Position numbers and translations under genes: made by a program. Under the pieces are notes generated by a model, which was not told the origin of the DNA, made no database searches, and was given only the letters and a program-made list of their open reading frames with translations. A stretch of 17,284 nucleotides of DNA from Zwartia sp. (GTDB lineage Bacteria; Pseudomonadota; Gammaproteobacteria; Burkholderiales; Burkholderiaceae_B). Of this stretch, positions 13,789 to 17,284 are shown in pieces; the stretch's first letter is position 1; each line of letters starts with the position of its first letter. The stretch covers positions 1-17,284 of the forward strand of contig JAURZO010000101.1 in NCBI GenBank assembly GCA_030653405.1, written 5' to 3'.

Positions 13789-15059
13789 GCATCACCATGC
13801 TAATTACGATGATGCTGTGCTTTACGCTCACTATTTCAGTCGCGGTATCGATCGGACTTGCTGCTATTTTGGGTATTCAGATCGCTAACATCAACATGCT
13901 GATTTCAGTCAAGGAGATGTTTAATTCTCTGAACAAGTTTCCATTAGCGGCGATCCCATTTTTTATTCTGGCCGGCAATCTCATGGAGACGGGCGGCATT
14001 TCGCGACGTTTGGTGGAGTTCGCAAAAAGTATCGTTGGAGGGGTGCAAGGCGGCTTGCCGATGACCTGTGTTCTAACCTGCATGATTTTTGCTGCAGTAT
14101 CGGGTTCAAGCGTTGCGACAACGTTTGCTATCGGGGCCATTTTGATCCCCGCCTTGATCAAACATGGCTATCCGACTAACTACGCGGCTTCGCTTCAGGC
14201 CACAAGCGCAGAATTAGGTGTCGTGATTCCCCCTTCTATTCCGCTGATTTTGTACGGTGTCGCTGCAGAAGTATCGATCGGTGAGTTGTTTATCGCAGGG
14301 TTTGGGCCAGGTATTTTTATCGGCGTTTCATTGATGCTATTTGTTCACCTGTATTGCAGATGGAAAGGCTGGGGCAAAAACGATGGCGACGGTCGACTCA
14401 GCGTGGGACGAGCGACCTATCAAGCTGCATGGGCCTTGTTAATGCCGGTCATCATCTTAGGTGGTATTTATGGTGGCATATTCACACCCACCGAAGCCGC
14501 TGCAGTCGCTGTCTTTTATGCCCTCTTTGTAGGCTTGGTGGTGTATCGCGAGATCAAGCCACGCCACTTATTTCCGATTCTAAAAAAATCTGTTGTGTCT
14601 AGTGCAGTGATCATGTTCATCATCGCCAACGCGGGCTTGTTCGCTTTTTTATTAACGCGAGCTGGCGTTCCAGGCGAAATCGGACGTTGGCTGAGTATGG
14701 TGCTCGAGTCACCCGCGATGTTTTTACTCGGCGTCAATATCGCCTTGTTTGTGATCGGGATGTTTATTGAAACAAGTGCAGCCATCCTGGTCTTGGCTCC
14801 CATATTGGTGCCAGTCGCCATCCACTTTGGTGTCGATCCTGTTCACTTCGGACTCATCATGGTGGTCAATCTCGCCATGGGCATGATTACCCCACCCTTT
14901 GGCGTTAATTTGTTCGCCGCCTGTACGGTCGCGCGTATTTCTCTCGATCAAATCGTGAGCCGCCTTTGGCCTTTTATCATTGTTATCTTTTGTTGTTTGA
15001 TGGTGATCACTTACGTTCCATCACTGTCACTTGGCTTAAGGGATTTGGTTTATAAATGA
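13785..15059 (+). CDS. dctM: TRAP transporter large permease (DctM family)
   Basis: This gene encodes 424 residues, the usual DctM length, with about eleven or twelve hydrophobic segments. Family landmarks are KFPLAAIPFFILAGNLMETGGISRRL near residues 50-75, GSSVATTFAIGAILIPALIKHGY (107-129), ELGVVIPPSIPLILYGVAAEVSIGELF (142-168), GGIYGGIFTPTEAAAVAV, and NLAMGMITPPFGVNLFAAC near the end. The paired hairpin-loop regions carry the transport path. It completes the P-Q-M operon; the hairpin at 15122 then ends it. The operon encodes no catabolic gene, so the substrate must be used by enzymes elsewhere. Confidence 0.95.
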   Translation: MSITMLITMMLCFTLTISVAVSIGLAAILGIQIANINMLISVKEMFNSLNKFPLAAIPFFILAGNLMETGGISRRLVEFAKSIVGGVQGGLPMTCVLTCMIFAAVSGSSVATTFAIGAILIPALIKHGYPTNYAASLQATSAELGVVIPPSIPLILYGVAAEVSIGELFIAGFGPGIFIGVSLMLFVHLYCRWKGWGKNDGDGRLSVGRATYQAAWALLMPVIILGGIYGGIFTPTEAAAVAVFYALFVGLVVYREIKPRHLFPILKKSVVSSAVIMFIIANAGLFAFLLTRAGVPGEIGRWLSMVLESPAMFLLGVNIALFVIGMFIETSAAILVLAPILVPVAIHFGVDPVHFGLIMVVNLAMGMITPPFGVNLFAACTVARISLDQIVSRLWPFIIVIFCCLMVITYVPSLSLGLRDLVYK

Positions 15060-15121
15060 AAAGCTCAAATGATGCTTTGAGTATTTACTAAGCCTTTTTG
15101 GGGCCAGATCAAAGTCAAAAT

Positions 15122-15174
15122 CAGCTATCCTCAGGCCTGGTTGGCTCCGCCAGGCACTTGCTGGGTCTTTTTTT
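15122..15174 (+). terminator. Rho-independent terminator of the TRAP operon
   Basis: GCCTGG (15135-15140) pairs with CCAGGC (15150-15155), and CAGC (15122-15125) pairs outside it with GCTG (15160-15163). Seven T residues follow (15168-15174). The outer helix is separated by internal loops, but the inner stem and T-run suit an intrinsic terminator 60 bases after the large-permease stop. Confidence 0.7.
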
Positions 15175-15319
15175 ATTGCCTCGCCGCAATCAGTCTTAAG
15201 TCGCTCATTCGCCAGAAGCGGCTACGTGTAGCTCTGCACATTCGCGTTTATTGATGAAGTCAATGAAGCGACACTTCAGGCGCCCCTAATGTTTATGCAA
15301 TATTTTCGGAATCATTCCT

Positions 15320-17284
15320 ATGGAAATCAAGGTTAACTTTCTCGATAAGCTTCGTCTTGAGGCTAAATTTGATGACTTCACGGTGATTGCTGATCAACCC
15401 ATTCGTTATAAGGGCGATGGTTCGGCACCGGGCCCCTTTGATTACTTTCTGGCTTCGTCAGCGTTATGTGCGGCGTATTTTGTGAAGCTGTATTGCGATA
15501 CTCGCAAGATCTCCACTGAAAATATCCGTCTCTCACAAAATAATATTGTTGACCCGGACAATCGATACCAGCAGATTTTTAAAATTCAGGTCGAATTACC
15601 AGAAGACATCTCTGCCCATGATCGTCAAGGTATTTTGCGTTCGATTGAACGTTGTACCGTAAAGAAAGTGGTGCAGGCAGGCCCACAATTTGTGATTGAA
15701 GAAGTCAAAAACCTTTCGGCTGATGCGCAGGCTTTGCTGTCATTAAAGCCGGACACTGGTGCAAGCACCTATATCGCAGGCAAAGATTTACCGCTTGAGC
15801 AAACCATTGCCAACATGTCTGGATTGCTAGAGGGTCTTGGCATCAAAATTGAGATCGCTTCGTGGCGCAATCTGATCCCCAACGTATGGTCCTTGCACAT
15901 TCGCGATGCGCACTCGCCGATGTGCTTTACCAATGGAAAAGGATCGACAAAAGAAAGCGCACTGGCATCTGCCCTGGGAGAATATATCGAGCGACTGAGC
16001 AATAACCATTTTTATGCTGGCGCATTTTGGGGAGAGGATATTGCCGCTGAGGCGTTCGTTCACTACCCAGATGAGCGCTGGTTTAAGCCGGGCAAAGGCG
16101 ACTCTCTGCCAAAAGAAATTCTGGATGCACATTGCCTGAAAATTTTTAATCCCGATGGTGACTTGCGTGGCTCGCATTTAATTGACACCAATTCAGGCAA
16201 CGTAAAGCGCGGCATCTGTTCGCTACCGTATGTGCGTCAGTCAGACGGCAAAACTATTTATTTTCCATCTAACTTGATTGAAAATTTATACGTCAGCAAC
16301 GGCATGAGTGCCGGCAACACCTTGGCCGAAGCACAGGTACAGTGCTTATCTGAGATTTTCGAGCGCGCAGTTAAGAAAGAAATTTTAGAAGGCGAGATTG
16401 CGCTGCCCGATGTGCCGCAGGAGATACTCGCAAAATATCCCGGCATTCTGGCGGGCATTCAGGCGTTAGAAGATCAAGGCTTTCCTATTCTGGTCAAGGA
16501 TGCCTCTTTAGGTGGCGTCTATCCAGTGATGTGCGTGACGTTGATGAATCCGCGCACAGGCGGTGTATTCGCATCTTTTGGTGCACACCCAAGCTTTGAG
16601 GTGGCCTTGGAGCGCAGTTTGACGGAGCTGCTACAGGGGCGAAGCCTGGAGGGTTTGAACGATTTACCCCCGCCAACGTTTGCCAGTGAGGCCGTGACTG
16701 AGCCCAATAACTTTGTTGAGCACTTTATTGATTCCAGCGGAATTGTGTCATGGCGCTTTTTCAGCGCGCACTCCGATTACGATTTTGTAGAGTGGGATTT
16801 CTCTGGCCACGGTGAAAATTCAAATGCCGAGGAGGCTGCGACTTTATTTGGCATTCTTGAGTCGATAGGCAAAGAAGCTTATGTGGCGATCTATGACCAG
16901 TTAGGCGCCATTGCATGCCGAATCTTGGTTCCTGGCTATTCTGAGATTTATCCAATAGAGGATCTGATTTGGGACAACACCAATCAGGCCTTGCTATTCC
17001 GTGCTGATATATTGAATTTGCACAGTTTGGATGATACCCAACTCAGTGCACTACTCGAGCGGCTTGAAAATAACGAGTTAGATGAATATGGCGACATTGC
17101 GACATTAATCGGGATTGAGTTTGACGAGAACACACCTTGGGGCCAGCTAACCGTGCTGGAGTTAAAGTTGTTAATTCAACTCGCACTAAAGCGTTTTGAG
17201 CAAGCGCATGAGTTGGTTGCAGCCTTTCTGCAATATAACGACAACACAGTCGAACGACGATTATTTTATCAAGCTGTCAATGCT
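15320..17284 (+). CDS. ycaO: OsmC-YcaO fusion, accessory factor linked to RimO methylthiolation, 3' end cut by window
   Basis: The frame is open for 655 codons to the right edge. Residues 1-135 form an OsmC-like domain with the two redox cysteines in position (C50 in ASSALCAAYF, C112 in IERCTVKKV). From about residue 150 the protein tracks E. coli YcaO: ASWRNLIPNVWSLHIRD, CFTNGKGSTKESALASALGEYIERLS (E221, E224), LYVSNGMSAGN and LSEIFERAVKK (E345, E348, R349). Those acidic residues bind ATP and magnesium in YcaO enzymes. E. coli YcaO, which lacks the OsmC part, is linked to RimO methylthiolation of ribosomal protein S12. By offset from E. coli, about 75-80 C-terminal residues lie outside the window. 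An in-frame TAA at 15287 and the absence of other starts fix ATG 15320, although the Shine-Dalgarno is weak. Confidence 0.93.
   Translation, partial: MEIKVNFLDKLRLEAKFDDFTVIADQPIRYKGDGSAPGPFDYFLASSALCAAYFVKLYCDTRKISTENIRLSQNNIVDPDNRYQQIFKIQVELPEDISAHDRQGILRSIERCTVKKVVQAGPQFVIEEVKNLSADAQALLSLKPDTGASTYIAGKDLPLEQTIANMSGLLEGLGIKIEIASWRNLIPNVWSLHIRDAHSPMCFTNGKGSTKESALASALGEYIERLSNNHFYAGAFWGEDIAAEAFVHYPDERWFKPGKGDSLPKEILDAHCLKIFNPDGDLRGSHLIDTNSGNVKRGICSLPYVRQSDGKTIYFPSNLIENLYVSNGMSAGNTLAEAQVQCLSEIFERAVKKEILEGEIALPDVPQEILAKYPGILAGIQALEDQGFPILVKDASLGGVYPVMCVTLMNPRTGGVFASFGAHPSFEVALERSLTELLQGRSLEGLNDLPPPTFASEAVTEPNNFVEHFIDSSGIVSWRFFSAHSDYDFVEWDFSGHGENSNAEEAATLFGILESIGKEAYVAIYDQLGAIACRILVPGYSEIYPIEDLIWDNTNQALLFRADILNLHSLDDTQLSALLERLENNELDEYGDIATLIGIEFDENTPWGQLTVLELKLLIQLALKRFEQAHELVAAFLQYNDNTVERRLFYQAVNA

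Overview
The window reads as a chromosomal stretch of a proteobacterium, most likely a betaproteobacterium of the Burkholderiales (Alcaligenaceae-like). This is inferred from the gene set: a lone GltI-type binding protein, a tripartite TRAP transporter, an OsmC-YcaO fusion, monofunctional Fhs, and YqaA followed by a Cys-rich protein. Base composition is moderate, and one block is much GC-richer. There is no rRNA, tRNA, CRISPR array, insertion sequence or phage gene that I can support.

Layout. Positions 1-521 hold the 3' end of a secreted alpha/beta hydrolase, followed by a small exported dimeric-barrel protein (603-959). A UUCG-capped terminator (1106-1138) separates these from a minus-strand RimK-like ATP-grasp ligase (1192-2172). 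Next come a YfcF-type glutathione S-transferase (2515-3138, minus) and a GC-rich DUF1254/DUF1214 protein (3215-4684, minus). That protein is preceded by a 57-residue gene (4715-4888) that looks like an internally deleted paralogue of it. On the plus strand, a GNAT acetyltransferase (5026-5478) and an exported amidohydrolase-fold protein (5508-7202) follow. The amidohydrolase appears to lack several canonical metal ligands.

The intergenic region 7203-7427 carries three inverted repeats plus an exact match to the FNR consensus (7307-7320), in front of a solitary GltI-like amino-acid binding protein (7428-8321). A 14-bp hairpin (8379-8412) ends this gene and the convergent fhs gene (8417-10090, minus; one-carbon metabolism). 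A TRIC/UPF0126 membrane protein (10289-10924) faces a two-gene minus unit, a YqaA/VTT membrane protein and a zinc-ribbon-like protein (11941 down to 10978).

From 12045 on, a possible 29-residue ORF precedes a complete TRAP operon: binding protein (12251-13231), 13-bp intercistronic stem-loop (13248-13277), small permease and large permease (13294-15059), then a terminator at 15122-15174. The window ends inside an OsmC-YcaO fusion (15320 to beyond 17284), the accessory factor linked to RimO-dependent methylthiolation of ribosomal protein S12.

The genes do not form one pathway. The common theme is periplasmic uptake and exported enzymes, mixed with housekeeping genes (fhs, ycaO). The best leads for novelty are the ligand-depleted amidohydrolase, the deleted DUF1254 paralogue still carrying an intact ribosome binding site, the FNR-controlled orphan binding protein, and the uncharacterised ATP-grasp ligase. 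I did not find a clearly new multi-gene system.
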